NCBI GenBank assembly: GCA_040905185.1
Contig: JBBDRZ010000007.1
Span: 372,001 to 436,000, forward strand
Direction: 5' to 3'
Length of the DNA stretch: 64,000 nucleotides
Source: DASTEQ01 sp040905185
GTDB taxonomy: Bacteria; Chloroflexota; Limnocylindria; QHBO01
Shown piece after piece: positions 1-9,961 of the stretch. Under the pieces are notes generated by a model, which saw nothing but the letters and a program-made list of their open reading frames with translations, was not told the origin of the DNA and ran no database searches. The translations under genes and the position numbers were made by a program. Each line of letters opens with the position of its first letter. Position 1 is the stretch's first letter.

Positions 1-1562
1 GGCTGGCGTTCGCCGACGGGGCGCTGGAGCGTCTGCGCGCCATCGATCCGACCACCCTGTCGCGGGACGACCGCATCGACCACCGGATCCTGGTCGGCGC
101 GGCCGACGCGATGCGCTTCAGCGAGGGCACGCTCCAGGAGGAGCGCTGGAACCCGCTGGTCTTCGTGTACCTGTTCGGAAATGGGCTGTTCGCGCTCCTG
201 GCTCGGCCGTTCGCGCCGCTGCCCGAGCGGCTCCGCAGCGCCGCCGCACGGCTGCGTGGGTTGCCGGCAGCCATCGACGCCGCGCGCGCCACGCTGTCCC
301 AGCCCGGGGAGCGCCCGGTCGCCCAGTTCCACACCCAGAAGGCCATCGAGCGCCTGGCCGGCATCGGCAACCTGGCCGACTCGCTGGTCGCTGAGGCGGC
401 CAAGATCGAGGACCCCGCCGTCCAGGCGGAGCTCCGCACCGAGCTGGAGGCAGCCGCCGCGGGGGCCAAGGAGGCCGTGGATGCCTTCGGGGCCTGGCTC
501 CACGACGAGCTGCTGCCAACCGCGACCGGGGATTTCCGGTTGGGATCGGCCCTGTACCGGTCCAAGTTCCGGCACGCGCTGCGGGTCGAGATGGAGCCGT
601 CCGAGCTGCGCGAGCGGGCGCTGGGGGCGTTCGAGGCGGTCCGGTCCGAGATGCAGCGCCTGGCCCGCGAGCTGTGGCCGGCGTGGAAGGGCAAGGAGCC
701 CATGCCGGACAACCCCGACGTCGCGGTCCGCGCCGTCCTGGATGCCATCGCCGCGCACCACCCGGCCGCGGAGGAGCTGCTCGAGTTCTGCCGCGCCGAG
801 AACGAGCGGATCGAGGCCTTCTGCCGCGACATCGGGCTCATCGGCCTGGCGGACGAGCCCCTCGAGATCATGTGGACCCCCGAGTTCATGCGCTCCTTCG
901 GCGGCATGATGCTCATCCCGCCGGGGCCCCTGGACCGCGGCCTGTCCAGCTTCTTCGCCATCACCCCCATGCCCGACGACTGGACCGATGAGCAGCGCGC
1001 GTCGTACCTGCGCGAGGACAACGCCCGGATGCTTCGCCTGCTCACCATCCACGAGGCGGTGCCGGGCCACTACCTCCAGCTGGCGTACTCGAACCGATGC
1101 CCCTCGCTGGTGCGGGCCATCTTCCAGTCCGGTGTCTTCGCCGAGGGCTGGGCGGTGTACGTGACCCAGATCATGATGGACGTCGGCTACGGGGCCGACG
1201 ACCCGGCCCTGATGCTGGTCCACTGGAAGTTCTACCTGCGAGCCATCACCAACACGATGATGGACATCGCCATCCACACCGGCGCCATGGAGCGTGAGGA
1301 GGCGATGAAGCTCATGGTCGAGCAGGGATTCCAGGAGGAGTCCGAGGCAGCCGCCAAATGGGACCGGGCCCGCCTGTCGAGCACCCAGCTGTGCGAGTAC
1401 TTCCTGGGCTACACCGAGATCACCGAGCTCGAGCGCGAGGCCCGGCGTCGGGCCCAGGCCGAGGGCACCTCCTTCCGCTGGCGCCCCTTCCTGGAGTCGG
1501 TGCTGGCCCATGGCACGCCGCCCACGCCGGTGATCCGCGACATCCTGTTCGGAGGCGCCTGA
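1..1562 (+). CDS. DUF885 family putative metallo-hydrolase, 5' end outside window
   Basis: The reading frame is open from the first bases of the window, so the gene begins upstream; the ATG at 111 is internal. The segment before 111 already reads as typical DUF885 sequence (acidic, with LSRDDRIDH). A HEAVPGH motif near base 1050 is the hallmark of the family and resembles a zinc-metallopeptidase HExxH helix; a downstream EGWAVY segment is the usual second conserved block. DUF885 proteins are large, poorly characterised alpha-helical proteins thought to be peptidases, so the substrate is unknown. The stop is 4 bases before the next start, suggesting co-transcription with the two MFS genes that follow. 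Confidence 0.85.
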   Translation, partial: LAFADGALERLRAIDPTTLSRDDRIDHRILVGAADAMRFSEGTLQEERWNPLVFVYLFGNGLFALLARPFAPLPERLRSAAARLRGLPAAIDAARATLSQPGERPVAQFHTQKAIERLAGIGNLADSLVAEAAKIEDPAVQAELRTELEAAAAGAKEAVDAFGAWLHDELLPTATGDFRLGSALYRSKFRHALRVEMEPSELRERALGAFEAVRSEMQRLARELWPAWKGKEPMPDNPDVAVRAVLDAIAAHHPAAEELLEFCRAENERIEAFCRDIGLIGLADEPLEIMWTPEFMRSFGGMMLIPPGPLDRGLSSFFAITPMPDDWTDEQRASYLREDNARMLRLLTIHEAVPGHYLQLAYSNRCPSLVRAIFQSGVFAEGWAVYVTQIMMDVGYGADDPALMLVHWKFYLRAITNTMMDIAIHTGAMEREEAMKLMVEQGFQEESEAAAKWDRARLSSTQLCEYFLGYTEITELEREARRRAQAEGTSFRWRPFLESVLAHGTPPTPVIRDILFGGA

Positions 1563-1566
1563 GCCC

Positions 1567-2811
1567 ATGGGCCGCGGCTTCGGAGCGCTGCGGCATACGA
1601 ACTTCCGGCTCTACTGGTCCGGCCAGGTGGTCAGCCTGATCGGGACCTGGATGCAGAGCGTGTCACAGCCGTGGCTCGTCCTGGAGCTGGGCGGATCGGC
1701 CTTCCAGGTGGGCACCGTCATCGCCCTCCAGTTCGCGCCGGCGCTGTTCCTGGCTCCGATCGGCGGGGTCCTGGCCGATCGGTTCGACAAGCGCGCTCTG
1801 CTGCTCGTCACCCAGGCCTTCGCCATGCTCCAGGCCGCCACCCTGTTTGGTCTCACCTTCAGTGGCGTGGTCGAGATCTGGCATATCCAGATGCTGGCCC
1901 TGATCCTGGGCGTGACCAGCGCGTTCGACATGCCGGTGCGCCAGTCGTTCGTGGCCGAGGTCGTGCCGCGTGAGGACCTGCTGCAGGCCATCGCCCTGAA
2001 CAGCGCCTCGTTCAACCTGGCGCGCGTGGTGGGACCCGCGATTGCCGGCGTCGCGCTGGCCGTGTTCGGCAGCGCCTTCAACTTCGGGGTCAACACCCTG
2101 ACCTACACCGCAGTCCTGGGCTGCCTGCTGCTGATCGACGGGACGACCCTGCACCGGGTCCCGGTTCCACTGGTGCGGCCCAGCATCCGGTTCAGCCTGG
2201 CCGAAGGCGTGCGCTACGCGGTCGGCAACCCGAACGTGCTGTGGCTCCTGGTCCTGCTGGGCGGGATGAGCGTCTTCGCCATGAACTTCCAGGTCCTGCT
2301 CCCGCTCTTCGCGCGCTTCACGCTGGGGCTGGACGCCGGCGGCTTTGGGGCCCTGTTTGCGGTGATGGGCATCGGGTCGCTGGGTGGCTCGCTGGTGCTG
2401 GCCTTCATGGGCGAGCGCCGTCCGCGGCTGCGGCTGATCCTGGGCGGCGGCGTGGCGTTCCTGGCCGCGGAGGTCGTCCTGGGGCTGGTCCGCGTGCCGG
2501 CCATCGCGTACCCGGTGGTGGCCCTGGTCGGGCTGGCATCCATGCTCATGGTCAACACCATCAACGCCTCGGTCCAGCGCTCCGTCCCCGACGCGCTGCG
2601 GGGTCGGGTGATGGCCCTGTACGTCACCGTGTTCGCCGGTTCGGGACCCCTGGGCGGGCTCTTCGCGGGCGGGGTGGCCCAGCTGTTGGGGCCACCGGCC
2701 GGATTCATCCTGGGCGCCGTGTTGGCGTCCATCTTCCTGGTCCTGGCCGCCTGGGGCCTGGGCGTGTTCCGCTCGGACATCCAGAGGCCGTTTGGCGTGC
2801 CGGCCGAGTGA
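1567..2811 (+). CDS. MFS transporter (MFS_3 / enterobactin-exporter-like)
   Basis: A 414-residue integral membrane protein with about 12 hydrophobic segments. The N-terminus (FRLYWSGQVVSLIGTWMQ) and the loop with LADRFDKR are typical of the MFS_3 group that includes EntS-like exporters and multidrug efflux proteins. It begins 4 bases after the DUF885 stop and its own stop overlaps a GTG start of the next transporter, so the three genes appear to be an operon. The substrate cannot be read from sequence. Confidence 0.85.
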   Translation: MGRGFGALRHTNFRLYWSGQVVSLIGTWMQSVSQPWLVLELGGSAFQVGTVIALQFAPALFLAPIGGVLADRFDKRALLLVTQAFAMLQAATLFGLTFSGVVEIWHIQMLALILGVTSAFDMPVRQSFVAEVVPREDLLQAIALNSASFNLARVVGPAIAGVALAVFGSAFNFGVNTLTYTAVLGCLLLIDGTTLHRVPVPLVRPSIRFSLAEGVRYAVGNPNVLWLLVLLGGMSVFAMNFQVLLPLFARFTLGLDAGGFGALFAVMGIGSLGGSLVLAFMGERRPRLRLILGGGVAFLAAEVVLGLVRVPAIAYPVVALVGLASMLMVNTINASVQRSVPDALRGRVMALYVTVFAGSGPLGGLFAGGVAQLLGPPAGFILGAVLASIFLVLAAWGLGVFRSDIQRPFGVPAE

Positions 2812-4022
2812 GCGGTCCCGCCACACGTCCCAATATGACCCTGGGCCTGCTGACGCTGGCCCACTCCCTGATTCACATGCAGTCCGCCCTCATGCCGCTG
2901 GTGTACATCGCGGTCATCGACCAGTTCGGGCTCAACGAGGCGGCCATCGGCCTGTTCATCGCGGTCACCACCGCGGTCGGCGGTGGCATGCAGCTGTCGT
3001 ACGGGCTGCTTACCCGGTACGTGGCACGCCCGGTCCTGATCGGGGTCGGCCAGATCGTCTTCGGCTTCAGCCTGGTCCTGGCGGGGCTGGCGTCGAGCGT
3101 CGGGCAGCTGCTGGCGGCCATCAGCGGGGCGCGGATCGGGGCCAGCCCCCAGCACCCGGTGGGGAACGGGATCCTGGCCGACGCGTATCCGGCCGAGCGT
3201 CGCGGGTTCGCGATCAGCACCCACATCGCGGGCGGCAACGTGGGGACCGTGCTGGTGCCGTTCATCGGCGGGGCGCTGCTGGCCGCCGTGGGCTGGAACA
3301 CCACGCTCCTCCTGTTCGGGCTGCCGCCGCTGCTGGTGGGAGTGCTGATCCTGTGGTTCATCCGCGAGGACCACCAGGCCTATGGGCGCGAGGCGCGCGC
3401 GTCGGGGAGCTGGCTGGGGCAGGTGCGCCAGGTCCTGGGCCGCGGCGACCTGATGCGGATCCTGGCCGCCTCCACGGTCTCGGCCGGGGGGCGCGGCCTG
3501 GACATCGCGGCGCCGTTCCTGCTGCTGTACTTCCGCGGCCCGCTGGGGATCGACGACGCCACGGTCCTGTGGCTGTACGCCCTGCTCCTGGTGGGCGCGG
3601 TGCTGGGCCCCGTGCTGGCCGGCATCCTGTCGGACCGATACGGGCGGCGGCGGACGCTGATCGTGTACTACCTCCTGTCGGCGGTGGGCATCCTGGCCGT
3701 GGTCCTGGCCGGAGGGAACCTGCTGTTCCTGGCCCCGCTGCTGCTCCCCTTCGGGACGGCAGTCTTCAGCGAGGGACCGGTCCTGCAGGCCTTCATGGCC
3801 GATCGGGCCGTGGGCCCGCTGCGCGACGTGGCGTTCTCGATCTACTTCACCGCGGCGTTCGGGATTGGCGCGCTGTGGGCCATCGTGATCGGCAGCATCG
3901 TGGCCGGGGTCGGCTACGCCCCGGCCTTCGTGGTCATGGCCGCGTCCTATGTTGCCGGCGCCATCCTCATCTCCTCCGTCCGCGACCGCCCGCCGGTGGC
4001 CAGGTCTGGAGTGGGCTCGTAG
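2808..4022 (+). CDS. MFS transporter, second in operon
   Basis: An MFS permease of about 400 residues with paired six-helix halves; the signature-like loop SDRYGRRRTL after the seventh helix supports the family. It is unrelated at sequence level to the preceding MFS gene, so it is not a tandem duplicate. Start choice: GTG at 2808 overlaps the TGA of the upstream gene (GTGA) and would be translationally coupled; ATG at 2835 is the alternative and matches where family similarity begins. Neither has a strong Shine-Dalgarno sequence. Substrate unknown; the MhpT/FsmR-like character of the helices suggests efflux. Confidence 0.8.
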   Translation: MSGPATRPNMTLGLLTLAHSLIHMQSALMPLVYIAVIDQFGLNEAAIGLFIAVTTAVGGGMQLSYGLLTRYVARPVLIGVGQIVFGFSLVLAGLASSVGQLLAAISGARIGASPQHPVGNGILADAYPAERRGFAISTHIAGGNVGTVLVPFIGGALLAAVGWNTTLLLFGLPPLLVGVLILWFIREDHQAYGREARASGSWLGQVRQVLGRGDLMRILAASTVSAGGRGLDIAAPFLLLYFRGPLGIDDATVLWLYALLLVGAVLGPVLAGILSDRYGRRRTLIVYYLLSAVGILAVVLAGGNLLFLAPLLLPFGTAVFSEGPVLQAFMADRAVGPLRDVAFSIYFTAAFGIGALWAIVIGSIVAGVGYAPAFVVMAASYVAGAILISSVRDRPPVARSGVGS

Positions 4023-4058
4023 CGCACGCTGACCAGGGGGTCAAGACCCCGCTCCACG

Positions 4059-4118
4059 GATCGCTGTCCCGCACTCCCGATCACTATCCGGCACTCCGGA
4101 TCACTATCCCGCACTCAC
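4059..4118. repeat. Three 20-base direct repeats
   Basis: Three imperfect copies of a unit resembling GATCACTATCCCGCACTC start at 4059, 4079 and 4099, an exact 20-base period. They lie in the 316-base gap between the MFS operon and the XRE-type gene. Multiple short terminal repeats of about 20 bases are characteristic of IS21-family ends, so this could be the end of a lost insertion sequence; no transposase remains. Confidence 0.7.
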
Positions 4119-4202
4119 TGGGCGTGTACATCCGCGCCTCAGCGCCGATTCGCGGTCAGAAATCGACCCGAAACGAGGTCTTGGGCGTCGGCCTACTCAC
4201 GC

Positions 4203-4252
4203 GATGGGTCACGGGGCGCGTGAGATGGGTCACGGGGCGCGTGAGATGGGTC
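4203..4252. repeat. 21-base tandem repeat, 2.4 copies
   Basis: Two identical copies of a 21-base unit beginning GATGGGTCACGGGG occupy 4203-4223 and 4224-4244, with the first 8 bases of a third copy following. The unit differs from the 20-base repeats at 4059-4118. The region between (4119-4202) contains nothing I can identify. The pair of repeat sets flanking a short non-coding stretch is consistent with the two ends of a deleted insertion sequence. Confidence 0.75.
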
Positions 4253-4338
4253 CCGCGGGCGCCCAGGTGAAGATGTACGCGTGGAAAGCGTAAGCGAGGG
4301 GTACTGAGCCAATACCGGCACGTCGCGAAACTGCTGCC

Positions 4339-5034
4339 GTGACGACATTCCGATCGCGTCGACGAGATGCCGGCGCCCCTCGCGCCCGATGGCTTGCTGT
4401 CCGGTTCGGCCAGGAGCTGCGCCTGGCTCGGGTCGCGGCCGGGCTCACACAACGTCAGCTGGGGATGCTCGCACGCGTTACGCAGCAACGAGTCAGCCGG
4501 GCCGAGCGCGGGAGCGCGGCGGTGTCGCTCGACGCTCGATGCCGGCTGGCAGCGGCCACCGGACACGAGCTCGCCTGGCGTTTGTATCCGGTGGCGTCCG
4601 TTCGGTTGCGTGACTCAGGGCAACTCGCCCTGGCCCAGGCCATCGTGGGATCGGCTCACCCCGGGTGGAACGTCCAGCTCGAAGTCCCCGTCGCGCAGGG
4701 CGACCCGCGAGCCGCGGACCTTGTCTTGTCCGGACCGAGGGAGGTCGTCCACATCGAGATCGAACGGATCCTGGTTGACGTGCAGGCGCAGCTCCGCTCT
4801 GGGCAGCTGAAGCGACAGGTTCTGGCCGAGCACCTCCAGCGAGCGGTTCATTTCGTGTTGGCGGTCGCAGACACGCGTGCCAACCACGCGCGTGCCGCAC
4901 CTGTCATGGACCTCCTGACGCGCGCCCTGCCGGTCACCTCCCGCGATGCGTGGGCCGCGATACGCAGCGGCACATCGTTGGGCGGCGACGGCATCCTGTT
5001 CGTCCGTGTACGAGGGGCTTCGCGCGGCGGCTAG
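4339..5034 (+). CDS. XRE-type helix-turn-helix protein with C-terminal uncharacterised domain
   Basis: A 231-residue protein with GTG start. Residues about 22-75 form a lambda-repressor-like HTH (LRLARVAAGLTQRQLG, then VTQQRVSRAERG). The remainder (residues 80-231) carries no domain I recognise; it has alternating acidic and hydrophobic stretches (VVHIEIERILVDVQAQL) that recall restriction-like or DUF folds seen fused to Xre domains. It stands alone between a repeat patch and acs. The HTH part is well supported; the target and role of the C-terminal domain are unknown. Confidence 0.75.
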   Translation: MTTFRSRRRDAGAPRARWLAVRFGQELRLARVAAGLTQRQLGMLARVTQQRVSRAERGSAAVSLDARCRLAAATGHELAWRLYPVASVRLRDSGQLALAQAIVGSAHPGWNVQLEVPVAQGDPRAADLVLSGPREVVHIEIERILVDVQAQLRSGQLKRQVLAEHLQRAVHFVLAVADTRANHARAAPVMDLLTRALPVTSRDAWAAIRSGTSLGGDGILFVRVRGASRGG

Positions 5035-5037
5035 AAT
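5032..5037 (+). promoter_or_regulatory. Putative -10 element of acs
   Basis: TAGAAT overlaps the stop codon of the XRE-type gene and lies 63 bases before the acs start; no clear -35 hexamer is visible. Weak prediction. Confidence 0.3.
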
Positions 5038-5099
5038 CCGGCCCAGCACCCTGCGCTGACGTGCCTGCCCAAGCCCCCCTTACAGGAGCGCCCGACGCG

Positions 5100-7076
5100 A
5101 TGGCCACGACCCAGCCCCCGGCCGACGCCGCGACCATCGAGAACCTCCTCGTCGAGGACCGCACCTTCCCGCCGCCGCCGGCCTTCGTGGCGCGTGCCAT
5201 CGCCAACGATCCGGACATCTATGCCCGGACCGCCACCGACGAGGGATTCGAGGCCTTCTGGGCCGAGGAATCGCGCCGGATCGACTGGATGGAGCCGTGG
5301 ACCAAGGTTCTCCAGTGGGACCCGCCGTTCGCCCAGTGGTTCGTGGGGGGCAAGCTGAACATCAGCGTCAACTGCCTGGACCGCCACGTGGCCGACGGCC
5401 TGGGCAACAAGGTCGCCTACTTCTGGGAGGGCGAGCCGGGCGACCGGCGCACGATCACCTACGCCGAGCTCCTGACCGAGACCTGCCAGATGGCGAATGC
5501 CCTGCGCGAGCTGGGGGTGGGCAAGGGCGATCGGGTGGCGATCTACATGCCGATGATCCCCGAGCTGCCGGTGGCCATGCTGGCCTGCGCCCGGATCGGC
5601 GCCCCGCACAGCGTCGTGTTTGGTGGCTTCTCCGCCGATGCCCTGGCCGGACGGCTGGACGATGCCCAGTGCACGACCGTCATCACCGCCGACGGCGGCT
5701 ACCGCAAGGGTGCCACCGTCCCGCTCAAGGACAACGCCGACGACGCGATGGCGCGCTCGCCATCGGTCCAGCACTGCATCGTGGTCCGTCGGACCGGGCA
5801 GGACGTGGGATGGATCGAGGGACGTGACCACTGGTACCACGAGCTGGTCGCCCGCCAGCCGCACGCCGCCGAGCCCGAGGTCATGGAGTCTGAGGACCTG
5901 CTGTACCTGCTGTACACCAGTGGCACCACGGCCAAGCCCAAGGGGATCATGCACACCACGGCCGGCTACCTGGTCGGCTGCGCGACCACCCATCGGTACA
6001 TCTTCGACATCCAGCCCAACGATGTGTACTGGTGCATGGCCGACATCGGCTGGGTGACCGGCCATTCGTACATCGTGTACGGACCCCTGGCCAACGCCAC
6101 GACCGGGATCATCTACGAGGGTGCCATCGACTTCCCGGACAAGGACCGATGGGCCCAGATCGCGGCTCGCTACGAGGTCACCATCCTGTACACCGCCCCC
6201 ACAGCGATCCGGGCCCTCATGAAGTACGGCGCCGAGGCCTTCGAGCACAACGACCTGTCCAACCTCCGCCTGCTGGGCAGCGTGGGCGAGCCGATCAACC
6301 CCGAGGCCTGGGCCTGGTACTGGCAACACATCGGGGGCGGCCGCTGCCCGGTGGTCGACACCTGGTGGCAGACCGAGACCGGGATGATCCTCATCACCCC
6401 GCTGCCCGGGATCACGACCCTCAAGCCGGGGAGCGCCACCTTCCCCTTCCCGGGGGTGAAGTGCGACGTGGTCGACGAGCGCGGGGAGAGCGTCCCGCTG
6501 GGCGGTGGCGGCTACCTGGTCCTGGATCGACCGTGGCCGGCCATGCTGCGCGGCATCTACGGCGACCCCGAGCGCTACCGCCAGACGTACTGGACCCGCT
6601 ACCCGGGCCGCTACTTCGCCGGCGACGGCTGCAAGCGTGACACGGAGGGCTACTACTGGCTGCTGGGCCGGGTGGACGACGTCATGAACGTCAGCGGCCA
6701 TCGGATCAGCACCACCGAGGTGGAGTCGGCCCTCGTCTCCCATCCGGCCGTGGCCGAGGCCGCGGTGGTGGGTCGTTCCGACCCGGTCACCGGCCAGGCC
6801 ATCTTCAGCTACGTCATCCTGCGCACCGGATCGGAGCCCTCAGACGAGCTGGGCGAGGAGCTGCGGGAGCACGTGGCCACGGTCATCGGCAAGCTGGCGC
6901 GACCCAAACAGCTGCTGTTCACCCCGGACCTGCCGAAGACCCGATCGGGCAAGATCATGCGACGGCTGCTGCGCGACATCGCCGAGCAGCGGGTGCTGGG
7001 CGACGTGACGACCCTGGCTGACGCGGGGATCGTGGCCACCATCCGCGAGCAGTCCGGGACCGGCGAGGACGAGTAG
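5100..7076 (+). CDS. acs: Acetyl-CoA synthetase (acetate-CoA ligase)
   Basis: A 658-residue AMP-forming ligase that activates acetate to acetyl-CoA in the cytoplasm through acetyl-adenylate. The N-terminal ACS domain is followed by the adenylation motif YTSGTTAKPKG at about residue 272, the acetate-pocket motif VDTWWQTETG and the hinge/C-terminal segment. Lys618 in PKTRSGKIMRR is the conserved lysine that is reversibly acetylated in this family. The ATG at 5100 has CAGGAG 10 bases upstream and matches the usual length; a longer in-frame extension to 4950 runs through the preceding gene and is rejected. The small membrane protein that follows starts 12 bases later and may be co-transcribed. 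Confidence 0.95.
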   Translation: MATTQPPADAATIENLLVEDRTFPPPPAFVARAIANDPDIYARTATDEGFEAFWAEESRRIDWMEPWTKVLQWDPPFAQWFVGGKLNISVNCLDRHVADGLGNKVAYFWEGEPGDRRTITYAELLTETCQMANALRELGVGKGDRVAIYMPMIPELPVAMLACARIGAPHSVVFGGFSADALAGRLDDAQCTTVITADGGYRKGATVPLKDNADDAMARSPSVQHCIVVRRTGQDVGWIEGRDHWYHELVARQPHAAEPEVMESEDLLYLLYTSGTTAKPKGIMHTTAGYLVGCATTHRYIFDIQPNDVYWCMADIGWVTGHSYIVYGPLANATTGIIYEGAIDFPDKDRWAQIAARYEVTILYTAPTAIRALMKYGAEAFEHNDLSNLRLLGSVGEPINPEAWAWYWQHIGGGRCPVVDTWWQTETGMILITPLPGITTLKPGSATFPFPGVKCDVVDERGESVPLGGGGYLVLDRPWPAMLRGIYGDPERYRQTYWTRYPGRYFAGDGCKRDTEGYYWLLGRVDDVMNVSGHRISTTEVESALVSHPAVAEAAVVGRSDPVTGQAIFSYVILRTGSEPSDELGEELREHVATVIGKLARPKQLLFTPDLPKTRSGKIMRRLLRDIAEQRVLGDVTTLADAGIVATIREQSGTGEDE

Positions 7077-7088
7077 GATGCGCCACGC

Positions 7089-7304
7089 ATGACCCGCACC
7101 CCCTTCTGGACGCGCTCGCGCAAGGTGATCCTGGCGGTGGTGTCCAGCGCCCTGTGGCTGGGCTACATGGTCGTCGGCCTGGCCGTCATCAACACCGTGT
7201 TCCCCACGGTGGAAGGGGAAGGGCCTTTCGGTGCGGCCGCTTTCGTGGGGCTCCTGAGCGGCTTCTTCGTGACCGGCTTTATCATGTGGGCCATCTCCGA
7301 CTGA
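7089..7304 (+). CDS. Small two-helix membrane protein
   Basis: A 71-residue protein with a basic N-terminus (TRSRK) and two hydrophobic helices (about residues 13-34 and 47-68) joined by a short acidic loop with VEGEGPFG. I do not recognise a family. It follows acs by 12 bases, an arrangement reminiscent of small membrane partners of acetate permeases, but there is no sequence evidence for that function. Codon use looks genuine. Confidence 0.55.
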   Translation: MTRTPFWTRSRKVILAVVSSALWLGYMVVGLAVINTVFPTVEGEGPFGAAAFVGLLSGFFVTGFIMWAISD

Positions 7305-7377
7305 GGTTCGTCGGACGGGGTAGCCAGACGCTTCCAGGCGAACGATAATCGTCCTCCCGCGTCGAGGATCAGACTCG

Positions 7378-8469
<1,092 letters not shown>

Positions 8470-8557
8470 CTGGAGGCGAGTGCCACCGGCCATGCCGGTC
8501 AGATTGCGGAGGCCAGCGCGAACCGCGCCGGAATTCCGCCTTAGCGAAGGAGATGTG

Positions 8558-9874
8558 ATGAGGAGGAGAACACCGAAGGCCATCGTTGCGGCGGGATTCG
8601 CCCTGGTCCTGGCGGCCTGCCAGGCAAGCGCGAGCCCATCTCCAGGGGCCTCGATTGCACCGTCGGGTGAGCCCCTGGGGGGCACAGTCAGCATCCTGGC
8701 CACCTGGACCGACGCTGAGCAGGACATCTTCCTGTCCATGATCCAACCGTGGGCGGACGCCAACGGTGTCACCATCGAATACGAGGGCACGCGCGACCTG
8801 AATGCCGTGCTCACGACCCAGGTGGAGGGCGGCAACCCGCCCGACCTTGCGGGACTGCCGGGCCCGGGCCAGATGGCGCAGTTCGCTCGAACGGGCGATC
8901 TCGTCGATTTGAGCGACATCATCGATCTCGACGCCATGGCCCAGTCCTACAACGAGGGCTGGATTGCCGACGGCACGGTCGACGACCAGTTCGTGGGCAT
9001 CTTCATCAAGGTGTCGGTGAAGGGCCTGATCTGGTACAACCCCACGCAGTTTGCGGCGGCCGGCTACGAGGTCCCCAGTGATTGGGCCGGCTTCGAGGCC
9101 CTCGTCGAGCAGGTCAAGGACGATGGCACCACGCCATGGGGCGTAGGGGTCGAGTCGGGCGCAGCCAGCGGCTGGCCGGCCACCGACTGGATCGAGGACT
9201 TCGTCCTCCGTCAGTCCGGACCCGAGGCCTACGACGCCTGGTGGCAGGGCGACCTGGCTTGGACCTCGCCCGAGATCCGGTCGGCATTCGAGGCCTTCGG
9301 CGCCTGGGCGGCCGACGCGGACTACGTCGCCGGGGGGCCGAACCAGGTCCTGAACCTGAACTTCGGCAACGGCGGGGACTGCCTGTTCGCCGATCCGCCG
9401 GGGTGCTACCTGCACCACCAGGCCAGCTTCATCACCGGGTTCTTCGAGGACAACTTCCCGGACGTGGCGATCGCAGGCGAGACCTACGACTTCTTCGCCA
9501 TGCCGGGAGACAGCTTTGCCGGTATGACCACCGGCGGGGACCTGTTCGGCATGTTCAGGGACACCCCGCAGTCGCGGTCCCTGATGCAGTACCTCACCAC
9601 CGCCGAAGCCCAGCAGGTCTGGGTCGAGGCGGGTGGCGCCATCTCGCCGAACGCCGACGTCCCATTGGACGTCTATCCGGACGACACAACGCGGCGGATC
9701 GCAGACATCCTGAACAGCGCAGATGTCGTGCGGTTCGACGCATCGGACAAGATGCCGGACCAGATGAACCAGGCCTTCTGGAGCGCCATGCTGGACTTCA
9801 TCCAGAACCCGGGGAATCTGGACCAGATCCTGGCCGACCTGGATGCCGTCCAGGCGGAGGCCTACGCCAACTGA
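8558..9874 (+). CDS. Alpha-glucoside-type ABC transporter substrate-binding lipoprotein
   Basis: A 438-residue extracellular solute-binding protein (family 1). A lipoprotein signal with lipobox LVLAAC lies near residues 17-22, followed by a Ser/Pro-rich linker. The conserved blocks VSVKGLIWYNP and GDCLFADPPGCYLHHQ are characteristic of AglE-like alpha-glucoside binding proteins. The ATG at 8558 has AAGGAG 6 bases upstream. It lies between the ATPase gene and the permeases; a strong intercistronic hairpin directly after its stop could raise its mRNA level relative to the permeases. Confidence 0.88.
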   Translation: MRRRTPKAIVAAGFALVLAACQASASPSPGASIAPSGEPLGGTVSILATWTDAEQDIFLSMIQPWADANGVTIEYEGTRDLNAVLTTQVEGGNPPDLAGLPGPGQMAQFARTGDLVDLSDIIDLDAMAQSYNEGWIADGTVDDQFVGIFIKVSVKGLIWYNPTQFAAAGYEVPSDWAGFEALVEQVKDDGTTPWGVGVESGAASGWPATDWIEDFVLRQSGPEAYDAWWQGDLAWTSPEIRSAFEAFGAWAADADYVAGGPNQVLNLNFGNGGDCLFADPPGCYLHHQASFITGFFEDNFPDVAIAGETYDFFAMPGDSFAGMTTGGDLFGMFRDTPQSRSLMQYLTTAEAQQVWVEAGGAISPNADVPLDVYPDDTTRRIADILNSADVVRFDASDKMPDQMNQAFWSAMLDFIQNPGNLDQILADLDAVQAEAYAN

Positions 9875-9882
9875 CCTCACCC

Positions 9883-9911
9883 GTTGGGCCGGCGCCAGGC
9901 GCCGGCCCAAC
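9883..9911 (+). terminator. Intercistronic hairpin between binding protein and permease genes
   Basis: A perfect 14-base inverted repeat (GTTGGGCCGGCGCC and its complement separated by one base) sits 8 bases after the binding-protein stop and about 50 bases before the permease start. There is no following T-run. In sugar ABC operons a structure here commonly protects the upstream mRNA or partly terminates transcription; which one applies is inference. Confidence 0.7.
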
Positions 9912-9961
9912 ACATCGGTACATACACACACTCGTCGCGCGCCGTTGAGGAGGCACGGCCC

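Noticed and set aside
4059..4252. CRISPR array
   Set aside because: Repeats are directly adjacent with no unique spacers, and no cas genes occur in the window.
5031..6743. Long minus-strand open frame opposite acs
   Set aside because: It is a mirror of GC-rich codon use; the plus-strand protein is a clear acetyl-CoA synthetase. The same applies to long antisense frames at 1663-2826, 8363-10234 and 45416-46897.
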